64,000 nucleotides of DNA from Parapedobacter indicus (GCF_900113765.1 NZ_FOQO01000013.1:1-64000), one strand, 5' to 3'. Shown: positions 1 to 8,546, counted from the first letter of the stretch. Program-made: numbers and translations. The notes: a model not told the origin generated them from the letters alone.

Positions 1-85
<85 letters not shown>

Positions 86-375
86 AAAATGAAGTTATCG
101 ATCTGACCCGATATTCTCGGAATCAATCTTTGTTATTATGTCTATTTACTGATTGACTTAGGTCTGTTTTTTTTAACTTTTGTCTGTAAAACAGACTACT
201 CGTTACGCTACATGAATATCAATATCTTTAAGAACTATCTCGCCTCCGCTCGCGCTTCGGCTTTTTATATCACGCCGGTTCTGAACCGGCAGATTTTCTC
301 TCTTTCAAACACCAGCCGCATCGCGCTGCTGGGCCGGAACTCTCTTCTTTCGAACCCCTGTTCCGTTTGGGACTG

Positions 376-405
376 CAAAGGTAGAAATCTTATCTTAAAA
401 ACAAA
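376..405 (-). promoter_or_regulatory. rRNA promoter, proximal (Bacteroidota type)
   Basis: On the minus strand TTTG (405-402), 18 nt and TACCTTTG (383-376) match the Bacteroidota housekeeping promoter (-33 TTTG, -7 TAnnTTTG). Transcription would start near 370, about 285 nt upstream of mature 16S. Confidence 0.75.
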
Positions 406-540
406 AAATATTTTTTTATTTTTTTTCTTCTCACTTACCATGTTTCCACGGCTAACTTTCCCAACAATTCCTACCAATTCTTCTATCAAACAACACTCGC
501 TTTTCGACCTCACTCTCTTCCCTTTGTCGATCGCGGGGTG

Positions 541-571
541 CAAAGGTAAAAACACTTTTCTTGATTGCAAA
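541..571 (-). promoter_or_regulatory. rRNA promoter, distal (Bacteroidota type)
   Basis: A second element with the same -7 octamer, TACCTTTG (548-541), lies 19 nt after TTTG (571-568) on the minus strand. It is 165 bp upstream of the proximal copy, which gives a tandem P1/P2 arrangement for the rRNA operon. Confidence 0.75.
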
Positions 572-740
572 CAAAAAATTAAATTATTTGATAATTATAC
601 TGATTATCAGTCTCATTAATTTTTCGCAATCTGTATTCCTTTCAATGAACAAGCCCCGTCAAAAAAGAGCAGGGTTACAAAAATACAGATAAATCAGGTA
701 CGAGTCCAAATAAAACCAATATTTTCTTGAAATCACACTG

Positions 741-1724
741 TCAGGCCTTAGGTAGGTTTATCGTACTACCGGACACTGGGCTACCTTCGCCATCTATCAG
801 AAACGACATCGGGTTTTCGGGATCCTTGATGATTTCGAACAACGTATACCCCCAAGGCTTCCAAAAGTTCTCCAGCACCTGTCCATACGTTTTTACTTGC
901 CAAGGGTCAAAAATAGGCTTCATGCTCATATCAGCTAAGGGCATCGGTTCGACGTAAACCTGTTCATCTGTTGGCAGAACCGTATATTCAGGCAAGCGGT
1001 TAAATAAGTAAGCCGAGTAGAAGAAACGCGCACATAATTCTTCAAACTGAATCGGGTGAAGACACCTTCCCTCCACTTTCTCCACAAACTCCCGGTGGTA
1101 AATACCGTTTGTTCCGTTATCCTGCAGGCATACAATAATACCCACGTCGTTCATTCTGAGCGAATACACCAATGTATTGATCTCATCCCGGTAATTGAAT
1201 GTCTGTCCGTCGTTGTCAACCTCAAAAATCAACACCGTAAATGGCATCCCGCCATCAAATTGCATTGGTAAAATCAATGACTGCAACATTAAATGCAGGT
1301 TTTTGAATTTATGCGCCAGCACCTGCGAAAAATTCATTGCTTCTCCGCTCAGCATCTGCTGCCGGATGCCTGCCTGTATTTCATTGAATACGACTCCGTA
1401 TACCATCCTGGCCACCCATTGAAAAAGCAGCAGGCGGTCTATCTGTCTCACTGCTTTATATCCGTTGTTGAATGCTGTCTCCACCCGAAGATCCATTTCG
1501 GCGATCCGTTCGGCTATAGCCGTTGCACAGGGCAGTTGCAGTTGTTTGTAGGTACGGATACTTTCATCGAGCAGTTTGAAAGGCTTATCTTCCAGCTCAA
1601 ATTTCCGCATGAGCCAATGAGGAAAAACCTGTATTTGTTCATCTCCCGATTGCAAAGGCTGCCCACTCAGGAAACAGGTGTTATTATCGAAACGAAAATT
1701 CTTGAAGGGATTATATAAATGCAT
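741..1724 (-). CDS. conserved hypothetical protein, 327 aa
   Basis: An intact 327-residue frame with no signal peptide or membrane segment, so it is probably cytoplasmic. I do not recognise a named domain. The N-terminus has a short Cys-containing turn (CFLSGQPL, about residues 17-24) followed by IQVFPHWLM, a layout reminiscent of a treble-clef or HNH-like start. Only one Cys is visible there and no HNH triad can be seen, so no nuclease function is claimed. Aromatic residues are frequent. It lies 30 bp downstream of the dGTPase gene on the same strand and could be cotranscribed with it. The gene is confident; the function is unknown. Confidence 0.75.
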   Translation of the reverse strand: MHLYNPFKNFRFDNNTCFLSGQPLQSGDEQIQVFPHWLMRKFELEDKPFKLLDESIRTYKQLQLPCATAIAERIAEMDLRVETAFNNGYKAVRQIDRLLLFQWVARMVYGVVFNEIQAGIRQQMLSGEAMNFSQVLAHKFKNLHLMLQSLILPMQFDGGMPFTVLIFEVDNDGQTFNYRDEINTLVYSLRMNDVGIIVCLQDNGTNGIYHREFVEKVEGRCLHPIQFEELCARFFYSAYLFNRLPEYTVLPTDEQVYVEPMPLADMSMKPIFDPWQVKTYGQVLENFWKPWGYTLFEIIKDPENPMSFLIDGEGSPVSGSTINLPKA

Positions 1725-1754
1725 GGGTATGTATCAAGCTATGTTCATCAACCG

Positions 1755-3110
1755 TCAGTCTAGCGAGGGAAACGATATTCCTTTTATCTTACGGTACAAT
1801 TCAACTGCATACAGGTCGGTCATCCCAGAAACAAAATCCAACACTGAGCGGATTTTTGCATAGGCATCATTCTGCCGAGTGTGAAATTGGCGCGGCATCA
1901 ATGCCAGCAATTTAGTATCGTAAGGGGTCCTGTCCTGCTTAAGATAGGCCGGAATAAATTCTTCAAGCAACCCGTTCATTACCTTATACCCAGCCACCTC
2001 AATCTGTACAACCGACTGCGCATTGTAAATTTTCTTCACCGACACCTCCTCGATAGTATCCATAGCCTCCACCAGATCCGTATCCACCGCTTCGATCAGT
2101 GGTCTGCCAAATACCCCATCCAGAAATGCATCCTGATTTTTTGTAAACACTGTTGCGCATTCCCCGATTAACGTATTGATTGCCTTGGCTCTCAACAAGC
2201 TGACCCGACTATCAAAATCGGCAAGTTTTTGCAGGCGCTCTTTCAAGTGTTCATCCCGGCAAACGGGCAGCAGCAAACTCTCCACTTGCTCATAGTGCAG
2301 AATACCCAAGCGATGGGCATCTTCCAAGTCAATAATGTTATAGCAGATATCATCTGCGGCCTCCACCAAATAAACCAGCGGATGCCGTTTGTAGCCAGTC
2401 GGGACTTCCGTGTCCTTCACCAACCCCAGTTCAGCCGCAATTTTATCAAAAACAGCTCGCTCCGATTGGAAAAAACCATACTTCTTTCGATGGTGCACTT
2501 TTTTGATATGGCCGTCCGTAGCTGCGCACGGATACTTTACAATCGCCGCCAACGTACTGTAGGTAAGCGCAAAACCATGCTCGTCCTTGCCGGCAAACGG
2601 ATGGGTCAATATCCGCAATGCATTTGCATTGCCCTCGAAATGCGTCAAGTCGGCCCATTCCGCTCCGGTTACCTGCTCTTCAAATATACTCCCCATGCCC
2701 ACCGTAAAGTAATTGGAAATAGCAGCTTCGCCGGAGTGGCCGAAAGCCGGGTTCCCCAAATCATGCGACAGGCAAGCCGCTGAGATAATGTTGCCCACCT
2801 CCTGCAGGTAGGGAAGCTCGCGGTCGATATCTGGATTTGCTTTCCGCATCTCGTTATAGAAAATGCGCCCCAGCGACCGGCCAACACTGGCTACTTCCAA
2901 GCTATGGGTCAGCCTATTGTGCACGAATACACTGCCCGGCAGCGGAAAAACCTGTGTTTTATTCTGCAGTCTGCGAAAAGGCGATGAAAAAATCAACCGG
3001 TCGTAGTCGCGCTGAAACTCAGAACGCGCATCCTGCTGATCATCCTGCCTTCGGGATTCATATCCCCAACGTTTGGCGGACAGCAATTGCTGCCAGTTCA
3101 TAATACCCAT
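1755..3110 (-). CDS. dgt: dGTPase (deoxyguanosinetriphosphate triphosphohydrolase)
   Basis: Hydrolyses dGTP to deoxyguanosine and triphosphate, which adjusts the dNTP pool; cytoplasmic. The HD-superfamily metal site is clear: H69 in RLTHS, H116-D117 in LSHDLGNPAFGH, and further His/Asp residues downstream. The 451-residue length is normal for the family. The frame begins MGIMNW. A TACCTTTG promoter octamer lies only 8-15 nt upstream, so the second Met (codon at 3099-3101) is the likelier start, because the first would give an almost leaderless mRNA. The family call is firm; strict dGTP preference over other dNTPs is inference from the family. Confidence 0.93.
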   Translation of the reverse strand: MGIMNWQQLLSAKRWGYESRRQDDQQDARSEFQRDYDRLIFSSPFRRLQNKTQVFPLPGSVFVHNRLTHSLEVASVGRSLGRIFYNEMRKANPDIDRELPYLQEVGNIISAACLSHDLGNPAFGHSGEAAISNYFTVGMGSIFEEQVTGAEWADLTHFEGNANALRILTHPFAGKDEHGFALTYSTLAAIVKYPCAATDGHIKKVHHRKKYGFFQSERAVFDKIAAELGLVKDTEVPTGYKRHPLVYLVEAADDICYNIIDLEDAHRLGILHYEQVESLLLPVCRDEHLKERLQKLADFDSRVSLLRAKAINTLIGECATVFTKNQDAFLDGVFGRPLIEAVDTDLVEAMDTIEEVSVKKIYNAQSVVQIEVAGYKVMNGLLEEFIPAYLKQDRTPYDTKLLALMPRQFHTRQNDAYAKIRSVLDFVSGMTDLYAVELYRKIKGISFPSLD

Positions 3111-3117
3111 GTCGACG

Positions 3118-3125
3118 CAAAGGTA
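3118..3125 (-). promoter_or_regulatory. -7 promoter element of dgt
   Basis: The complement reads TACCTTTG, identical to the -7 octamers of both rRNA promoters. No convincing -33 TTTG is visible at the expected distance. It favours the internal Met (3101) as the dgt start. Confidence 0.55.
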
Positions 3126-3336
3126 AGAAACTGACAGAGAACTTAGGGTCGATGAATTCCCAATCTTTATGAGCAGGCCGGTGTTCTTTCCGGTTCAGCA
3201 ACATGCACCGTGCGGGGGCATACGGTTCGGTTTAGGCGCGGGTGATTGACCGACGCCGGGTTGTACTTCGCCGCTACAAGGCCTACCCACCCGGTTGTTC
3301 CGATAAAGCGAGTGATTCTATTCATAATTTAGCGCT
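3126..3336. other. non-coding gap with an imperfect GC-rich hairpin
   Basis: There is no convincing gene. On the plus strand ACCGTGC (3208-3214), GGGG and GCATACGGT form a stem with a 2-nt bulge. More GC-rich, partly self-complementary sequence with CCGG/GGCC blocks follows to about 3305. The appearance recalls folded remnants of retroelement or insertion DNA, but no terminal structure or reverse transcriptase is present, so no element is named. Confidence 0.3.
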
Positions 3337-3813
3337 CTACCGTTCGATATGCTCACGAAGATCCTCTAAAATTTCCTGATAAACGGCATCATCATCCACA
3401 ATTCCGTTTTCTTCATAATAATAATTACGATTTCCAACGTCACCGCCGAAACGATAGTCCTCGCTGTAAATTTGAAGAACGATCTTGGTTCCTGAATGAT
3501 TCGGTCTCAACACCAAATTCAATGTTTGCCTTTCTCCTTTCTTGGCAGATATCACTCGTCGGTCTTTCAAAAACACCCTCGCTTGGATAAAACCTGCATC
3601 CTTGTCGACAGAACGAACAAAACGGCCTGTTTCCAGTAAACGGTCTACGGTTCGGTCGAATGCATCGTCTTTTTCTGCGCTCACGATAATCGCTTTCGAT
3701 GGCGCTTCATCGCTTCCCTTTTGCGCAAATGCCGTCGCCATATACAAAGATCCTATTACCCCGATTAATATCGTCAATTGTCCTACACGCATCTCATAGC
3801 TGGTTTTGGGCAT
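3337..3813 (-). CDS. exported hypothetical protein, about 150 aa
   Basis: A Sec signal peptide is visible (hydrophobic QLTILIGVIGSLYMATAFA, then Q), so the protein is periplasmic or outer-membrane associated. The mature part alternates charged and hydrophobic residues (strand-rich) and ends in an acidic helix (VYQEILEDLREHIER). I do not recognise the family. The second Met (codon 3790-3792, MRVGQL) is a better start than the annotated first one, because TATCTTTA, a near match to the -7 element, overlaps the first Met. The gene stands alone. Confidence 0.7.
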   Translation of the reverse strand: MPKTSYEMRVGQLTILIGVIGSLYMATAFAQKGSDEAPSKAIIVSAEKDDAFDRTVDRLLETGRFVRSVDKDAGFIQARVFLKDRRVISAKKGERQTLNLVLRPNHSGTKIVLQIYSEDYRFGGDVGNRNYYYEENGIVDDDAVYQEILEDLREHIER

Positions 3814-3943
3814 AAAGATAACAAATCACCTGGTGAATTTATCCCGGAATACATGAAACAATATATCGGAATGTTCAGAGCGGATTCTCCGAGCAAACAT
3901 TTTCTTTCGGTCCTTGTTGACATAAAAAGGAGGAAAACCCGCT

Positions 3944-4171
3944 ATGACGAGCAACGGCCAACAACACCCACCGGTTGATCCGGAGAAAAGAGAAAAAGGA
4001 ATTGCTGAAAATGAACGTGCAAATCATGTAGCCTTTGATAAACAGCAGCAGTACGACGATTCAGACGATGACGCCAATGTTCGTGAGACGGATGATTCCG
4101 ATGAGGTAGATCGAGAAGGTGGAGATCTTGCAGGTACTGCTTCAGGAGGCTTGGATGACGACGAAGTATAG
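3944..4171 (+). CDS. small, highly acidic hypothetical protein, 75 aa
   Basis: A short frame rich in Asp, Glu, Gln and Asn, with runs such as DDSDDDANVRETDDSDEVD and no hydrophobic core, so it is probably intrinsically disordered. The start is supported by a canonical AAGGAGG 10 nt upstream (3927-3933). This is notable because most Bacteroidota genes, including those around it, lack a strong Shine-Dalgarno site. Its function is unknown; similar acidic small proteins are often stress-related, but nothing in the sequence shows that here. Confidence 0.6.
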   Translation: MTSNGQQHPPVDPEKREKGIAENERANHVAFDKQQQYDDSDDDANVRETDDSDEVDREGGDLAGTASGGLDDDEV

Positions 4172-4188
4172 TTAATATCGCAATATAG

Positions 4189-4704
4189 TTAATATCTTAC
4201 TTTCACCATTTTATGGATATTGAAGTCGCGTCCAAACGCTTGCAGCACCACACGGTCGTCCGGCTGAAAAACAAACCCTGCCTTTTCGTAGCACCGGATA
4301 GCTCCCGTATTTTCGTCCCATACGTTCAGTTCCACGGTATTGCAGTCGTATAGCCGTCCGCACTCCTCCACCAACGCACTAATAAAGCGCGTACCCACGC
4401 CTTGGCCGCGCATAGCCGGATTTCCCACTAATATCCTTCCCAATCTGGGTTGGCCGCTATCTTGGGGAATGATTTCGCCGAACGCCACGGGTTGCTCTTC
4501 CATCCATGCTGTGTACATAAGCCGATCGGGATGTTCAGCGCGGTAATTCATGAGCTGCTCAAAATTAAGCGGATAGAAAAAGTGCCCGCCTGAAAATTGA
4601 AACAGCAATTCGGGCGAAGTAACCCAGCCTTGCAGCCAGCTGAAATCGGCTTCTTCGAATCGGTTCAGTATCAACTCACCCACGGAAAAACATCTTTTTG
4701 CCAA
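4189..4704 (-). CDS. GNAT-family N-acetyltransferase
   Basis: Transfers an acetyl group from acetyl-CoA to an unidentified amine. The acetyl-CoA pyrophosphate loop RGQGVGT is present at about residues 100-106, followed by the motif B helix and the usual NTGAIRCYEKAGF near the C-terminus. The 171-residue length is typical. The frame opens inside the 3' end of the DUF808 gene (29-nt overlap). A GTG at codon 8 (4683-4681) would reduce the overlap to 8 nt and is an equally good start. The overlap implies translational coupling with the upstream membrane-protein gene. Confidence 0.85.
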   Translation of the reverse strand: MAKRCFSVGELILNRFEEADFSWLQGWVTSPELLFQFSGGHFFYPLNFEQLMNYRAEHPDRLMYTAWMEEQPVAFGEIIPQDSGQPRLGRILVGNPAMRGQGVGTRFISALVEECGRLYDCNTVELNVWDENTGAIRCYEKAGFVFQPDDRVVLQAFGRDFNIHKMVKVRY

Positions 4705-5536
4705 CCGTCAAAATTGCCACTGCAATCAGTCCAGCTACGAAACCGATCGCCATTTCCTTAAGGAATGAAGGCCATGAACCTAAAATATGATGTAGGTAAT
4801 CAATATTATGTACAAATATGCCGCCCGAAACCAAAATTAGCGCGATGGTACCGATTACTCCTAGACATTTGATCACGATCGGCAACGAGTTTACCAACAG
4901 GTGCCCCACCTTGGCCAACCATCCCGTGTCTTGTGTACGTTTTATCAATTTAAAACCCGCATCGTCCATACGGACAATGAGCGCGACGATACCATATACT
5001 CCCACCGTAGCCAGCAAGGCAACTACCGAAACGGTGAGAATCTGTATTGACAAGCTTTCTTCCAATACCGTTCCCAGACCGATGATCACGATCTCAATCG
5101 ACAAAATGAAATCGGTGGTCACCGCCGCTTTAATCTTGGTCTTTTCAGCATCGCTCCGGTTTTCATTACTTTCCGCAACCACTTCGTGCCCTTTTTTCGA
5201 ACGGTGGAAGAGGAATTCAATAATCTTTTCGACCCCCTCATAAGCTAGGTAAAACCCTCCTAGAACGAGAATGACTTTTATCGCCACCGGAAAAAACACA
5301 TTGAGCGCCAAGGCCACGGGAATAATGATTACTTTGTTGAGGAACGACCCTTTTGTGATGGCCCACAGCACCGGCAATTCCCGCGATGCGAGGAAACCCG
5401 TCGCTTTTTCGGCATTGACCGCCAGATCGTCGCCCAATATTCCCGCAGTTTTGCGGGTCGCCACTTTCGCTGTGGTGGCCACATCGTCCATCAACGCACT
5501 TATATCGTCCAGAATTGCAAAAAAACCCGATGCCAT
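4676..5536 (-). CDS. DUF808 family inner-membrane protein (YedI-like)
   Basis: A polytopic membrane protein of 286 residues. It begins with the DUF808 signature (soluble helix FAILDDISALMDDVATTAKVA, about residues 5-25), followed by several hydrophobic segments, including those around residues 70-95, 145-165, 168-190 and 210-285. The family is widespread and functionally uncharacterised. It is the first gene of a two-gene unit with the GNAT protein, whose frame opens inside its end. Confidence 0.85.
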   Translation of the reverse strand: MASGFFAILDDISALMDDVATTAKVATRKTAGILGDDLAVNAEKATGFLASRELPVLWAITKGSFLNKVIIIPVALALNVFFPVAIKVILVLGGFYLAYEGVEKIIEFLFHRSKKGHEVVAESNENRSDAEKTKIKAAVTTDFILSIEIVIIGLGTVLEESLSIQILTVSVVALLATVGVYGIVALIVRMDDAGFKLIKRTQDTGWLAKVGHLLVNSLPIVIKCLGVIGTIALILVSGGIFVHNIDYLHHILGSWPSFLKEMAIGFVAGLIAVAILTVGKKMFFRG

Positions 5537-5635
5537 ATTTTCCAGTAATGGTATGGCCGTAAAAATATAAATTCGGGCGCTATTTTCTTCGGTTTTTTGT
5601 TGCTTCCTTACCAGCGCTTACGGTTTCGCCGCATA

Positions 5636-6130
5636 TCATAGCGCCAAAATCGACTCCTCCGTGGGACTTATCTCACCGATCATGTACTGATCAATACCGC
5701 AGATTTTCATTTCATCCAGTATGTCCACGAGACTCGAATATGCTGCACGCGTACTGGGTCGTATCACTACGATGAGTCCTTTACCATCTTCGGTCACCGT
5801 CGGCACCTCATCTTTCTTTTGCAACAGCACCTCCCGTATGCCTCCTTTATCTATGCTAGATGTATACGGACCGGCAAGCGGTTTATCCAGCATGCCCCAA
5901 TACCAATCCACCCGTCCATCCTCGCCTAGCAGCAACGTAACCGTCCGGTCGTCTGCCAACGGCGCAAAGTCTGTGGAATCGGTCAGGTCGGGCATCGCCA
6001 CATCAAGTGCCTGCTGCTTATTGATGTTGGTGGTTAGCATAAAGAAGGTGATCAGGAGGAAAGCCAGGTCTACCATAGCGGTGAGGTCAACCCTAGGTTG
6101 TAACCTCCGTCCGGTGTTCAATTCAGCCAT
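5636..6130 (-). CDS. exbD: ExbD/TolR-family biopolymer transport protein
   Basis: An ExbD-like protein energises TonB-dependent outer-membrane transport together with ExbB and TonB. One N-terminal transmembrane helix carries the essential Asp region (VDLTAMVDLAFLLITFFML, about residues 15-33), followed by a periplasmic domain of about 130 residues. No exbB or tonB gene is adjacent, so it must work with partners encoded elsewhere; the MotA/TolQ/ExbB gene at 50.7 kb is in another operon. This orphan placement is unusual for a TonB-system exbD. Confidence 0.85.
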   Translation of the reverse strand: MAELNTGRRLQPRVDLTAMVDLAFLLITFFMLTTNINKQQALDVAMPDLTDSTDFAPLADDRTVTLLLGEDGRVDWYWGMLDKPLAGPYTSSIDKGGIREVLLQKKDEVPTVTEDGKGLIVVIRPSTRAAYSSLVDILDEMKICGIDQYMIGEISPTEESILAL

Positions 6131-6194
6131 GATGTAAAAGGTTTATCTATCTGAATGATGTCTGTCGCCGGTATTTTCCATAAACCAATTTTCG

Positions 6195-6202
6195 TAGTTT
6201 TG
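6195..6202 (+). promoter_or_regulatory. -7 element upstream of the VOC gene
   Basis: TAGTTTTG fits TAnnTTTG and lies about 20 nt upstream of the ATG at 6224. It indicates that the upstream ATG at 6155, in the same frame, is not the start. Confidence 0.5.
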
Positions 6203-6223
6203 CTCTCAGCAAATGGTCAATAT

Positions 6224-6574
6224 ATGACGGTACGAAGAATTGTCGTAAACACGGCAACAGAAAACATTGAAGCAGCGCAGCATTTTTATCACGAAATTCT
6301 CGGGCTGGAGATCTTAATGGACCTGACCTGGATTCGCACATATGGTACAGACAGCTCAATGCAGGTACAAATCAGTTTCGCTAGCGAAGGCGGTTCCGGA
6401 ACCCCGGTACCTGATATTTCCATTGAGGTTGACGATGTCGACGAGATGCATAGCAAAATGAAAAATGCGGGATTTGCCGTGATCTATGGCCCAGCAGACG
6501 AACCTTGGGGGGTCCGTAGATTCTATGTAAAGGACCCTTTCGGGAAAACCATAAACATTCTTTCACACACCTAA
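6224..6574 (+). CDS. VOC/glyoxalase-fold protein
   Basis: A small single-module protein of 116 residues of the vicinal-oxygen-chelate superfamily. It has the usual beta-alpha-beta-beta-beta repeats: NIEAAQHFYHEILGLEIL at the start, DVDEMHSKMKNAGFAV in the second half, and the closing WGVRRFYVKDPFGKTINI. Such proteins act as dioxygenases, lyases or resistance proteins, usually as dimers. The substrate cannot be read from the sequence. The start is chosen from the promoter-like element at 6195 rather than the longer frame from 6155. Confidence 0.82.
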   Translation: MTVRRIVVNTATENIEAAQHFYHEILGLEILMDLTWIRTYGTDSSMQVQISFASEGGSGTPVPDISIEVDDVDEMHSKMKNAGFAVIYGPADEPWGVRRFYVKDPFGKTINILSHT

Positions 6575-6593
6575 CAATACGTACCCTGAAAAC

Positions 6594-7058
6594 ATGGACG
6601 AGCCATACCACACCCTCAAGGTTTCGCTGCTGGCCGCTTGCCGCCGCTATGTAGACGAACGCACCACCAATGCCCAGCAAGCCCTAGCTTCTGCCAGTGA
6701 TGCCGCCGCCGATGATACAAAAAGCAGTGCGGGCGACAAATTTGAAACCACACGTGAAATGATGCAACAGGAAATTGCCAGGCATCAGCAGTTGCTGACG
6801 GATGCGGAACGGATGGGACAATTGCTGGCTTCGTTAGACGCACGTCCACATTCCGGACCGGCAAAACTAGGTAGTCTTGTTGAGACTAACCATGGCACCT
6901 TTTTCCTCGCAATCAGCATAGGCCGCCTGGAAGTGAAAGGCAACACATACTGGGTGGTGTCCACGGCCTCCCCCATAGGCAGCCGATTAGTTGGCGTGCA
7001 AGCGGGCAGCCGCTTCTCCTTCAACCATACGGAGTATACCATTAAGCAAGTCACATAA
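6594..7058 (+). CDS. GreA/GreB-like C-terminal domain protein
   Basis: A 154-residue protein with an N-terminal helical/coiled-coil region, including DDTKSSAGDKFETTREMMQQEI at about residues 42-63. A compact beta-rich C-terminal half (GSLVETNHGTFFLAISIG, then SPIGSRLVGVQAGSRF) recalls the FKBP-like domain of transcript-cleavage factors. This family is common in Bacteroidota and is often mis-annotated as 3-oxoacyl-ACP synthase. A role in binding RNA polymerase is inference from the fold resemblance. It starts 20 nt after the VOC gene and ends 20 nt before the gntP-type gene, so the three may form an operon. Confidence 0.65.
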   Translation: MDEPYHTLKVSLLAACRRYVDERTTNAQQALASASDAAADDTKSSAGDKFETTREMMQQEIARHQQLLTDAERMGQLLASLDARPHSGPAKLGSLVETNHGTFFLAISIGRLEVKGNTYWVVSTASPIGSRLVGVQAGSRFSFNHTEYTIKQVT

Positions 7059-7078
7059 GTGAGATTTATCTTCAAACG

Positions 7079-8407
7079 ATGTATATTTCAATAGCCGCAT
7101 TAGTACTGACCGTTGCCTTTGTCATCTGGAGTACAGGACCTAAAAAACTGAACCCTTTTTTCGCACTGTCCTTGGCCGCGCTAGGTGTCGGATTGCTTAC
7201 CGGGATGCCTCTGTCCGAACTAGCTGAACAGCTGAAAGCAGGCTTTGGCAATACCCTAGGCAAAGTGGGTGTACTCATCATTCTGGGAACAACGCTGGGC
7301 GGAATACTGGAAAAGACCGGAGCCACCATCCGCATGGCCGAATACCTCATCCACAAGGTTTCCAAAAAAAACGCACCGCTGGGTATCGCCCTAACGGGAT
7401 ACATCATTGGCTTTCCGGTCTTCTGTGACAGCGGCTTTATTGTCTTGAACGGGCTGAATCACTCCATCGTCCGGACAACATCCTGGACCATGGCCGTCAT
7501 GGCCACAACACTGGCCACTTCCCTATACGCCGTACATTGTTTGGTGCCTCCTCATCCCGGCATTACCGCCGCCATTGAAACCATAGGCGCCGATTTCGGA
7601 ACCATCATGCTGATGGGCGCCCTACTTTCGATACCTGCTGCAGCCGTAGGCCTTTTTTATGCCCGATGGAAGGGAAAACGCGTGGCGGACGACTATGTGC
7701 CTCCGATTGATACGGCGCAAGAACAATCACAACTACCCCCTACGTGGCTGTCTTTTCTTCCGATACTGCTACCCATCTCCCTGATCGCCTGCGGTTCCTT
7801 CGCCCAACTTTTTTCTGTTGAGTTGCAGCATTTTCCTAAGTTGGCCCAATGGCTTCTATTCGTGGGCGACCCGAACATTGCCCTGAGTGCGGGCATTCTG
7901 GTTGCCCTCTTTTTGGTCAAACGAGCCGATCGTAAGAAGCTTCCGGGTTGGCTTACCCAAGGCGTAGAAAAAGCGGGAGTCATCGTGGCCATCATCGGTG
8001 CAGGCGGCATGTATGGGCAGTTGCTCCAGCATTCGGGTATCGGACACGATATCGGCACGCTGCTGGGTGGCACATCGCTGGGCATATTTCTACCCTTTCT
8101 GATTACTGCATTTCTGAAATCTGCCCAAGGATCCTCCACCGTAGCTGTCATCACCGGTGCTTCACTTGTTGCCCCCATGCTGGGCAATCTGGGGTTGGAG
8201 CACCCGTTGGGCCTTTCGCTGACCATCCTTAGCTTAGGGGCCGGTAGCATGTGTGTGAGTCATATGAACGATTCTTACTTCTGGGTCGTTAGCCGATTTT
8301 CGGGCATTAGCGCTACCGCTACGCTAAAAGTCTTCACTACGGCCACTTTGCTCATGGGGTTGATTACCCAACTGCTTATCTGGGCAATCTGGATCATGGC
8401 CTCTTGA
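7079..8407 (+). CDS. GntP-family gluconate/organic acid:H+ symporter
   Basis: An inner-membrane permease of 442 residues, the usual length, with about 12 hydrophobic segments spread over the protein. Family motifs include the GTTLGGILEKTGATIRMAEYL loop and the conserved GFPVFCDSGFIVL region (about residues 112-124). It imports gluconate or a similar sugar acid with protons. No gluconate kinase or dehydratase gene is adjacent, so the substrate is not fixed by context. Confidence 0.9.
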   Translation: MYISIAALVLTVAFVIWSTGPKKLNPFFALSLAALGVGLLTGMPLSELAEQLKAGFGNTLGKVGVLIILGTTLGGILEKTGATIRMAEYLIHKVSKKNAPLGIALTGYIIGFPVFCDSGFIVLNGLNHSIVRTTSWTMAVMATTLATSLYAVHCLVPPHPGITAAIETIGADFGTIMLMGALLSIPAAAVGLFYARWKGKRVADDYVPPIDTAQEQSQLPPTWLSFLPILLPISLIACGSFAQLFSVELQHFPKLAQWLLFVGDPNIALSAGILVALFLVKRADRKKLPGWLTQGVEKAGVIVAIIGAGGMYGQLLQHSGIGHDIGTLLGGTSLGIFLPFLITAFLKSAQGSSTVAVITGASLVAPMLGNLGLEHPLGLSLTILSLGAGSMCVSHMNDSYFWVVSRFSGISATATLKVFTTATLLMGLITQLLIWAIWIMAS

Positions 8408-8500
8408 TACGGTCAATAACGATAGCAATCTCTCTCCATTTAACAGGTTGTCCGGACGTATTTCTACCTACCCGACATTTTTTGTGTTCAGAAGTCGAGC

Positions 8501-8527
8501 ATTGCAAAAAAAGCAATGGTAATTTTG
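8501..8527 (+). promoter_or_regulatory. promoter region of the AraC/GyrI-like gene
   Basis: TAATTTTG (8520-8527) matches TAnnTTTG 19 nt before the ATG. Just upstream is a small inverted repeat, ATTGC (8501-8505), A7, GCAAT (8513-8517), which could be an operator for autoregulation. Confidence 0.45.
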
Positions 8528-8546
8528 TTCCATCAAAGAGAAGCAA

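Larger units (their letters stand above)
86..640 (-). promoter_or_regulatory. rRNA operon leader and promoter region
   Basis: No gene is present here; short open frames overlap on both strands and look like chance. Read leftwards, the stretch is the leader of the 16S gene. It holds two promoters (listed separately), a perfect hairpin (GCCGGTT at 274-280 and AACCGGC at 284-290) and a second hairpin (GTCTGT 182-187, ACAGAC 191-196). It also holds a boxA-like GTTCTTAAAG (complement of 226-235), the type of site used for rRNA antitermination. The boxA assignment is by resemblance only. Confidence 0.7.

Noticed and set aside
1293..1718. 141-residue plus-strand frame
   Set aside because: Antisense to the conserved 327-residue gene; no start signal or family.
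2229..2783. 184-residue plus-strand frame opposite dgt
   Set aside because: Lies wholly inside the clear dGTPase gene on the other strand and has no recognisable domain; a shadow frame.
3200..3310. group II intron domain V
   Set aside because: The stem has a 2-nt bulge reminiscent of domain V, but the GAAA tetraloop, the domain VI branch point and a maturase gene are all absent, so no intron is annotated.
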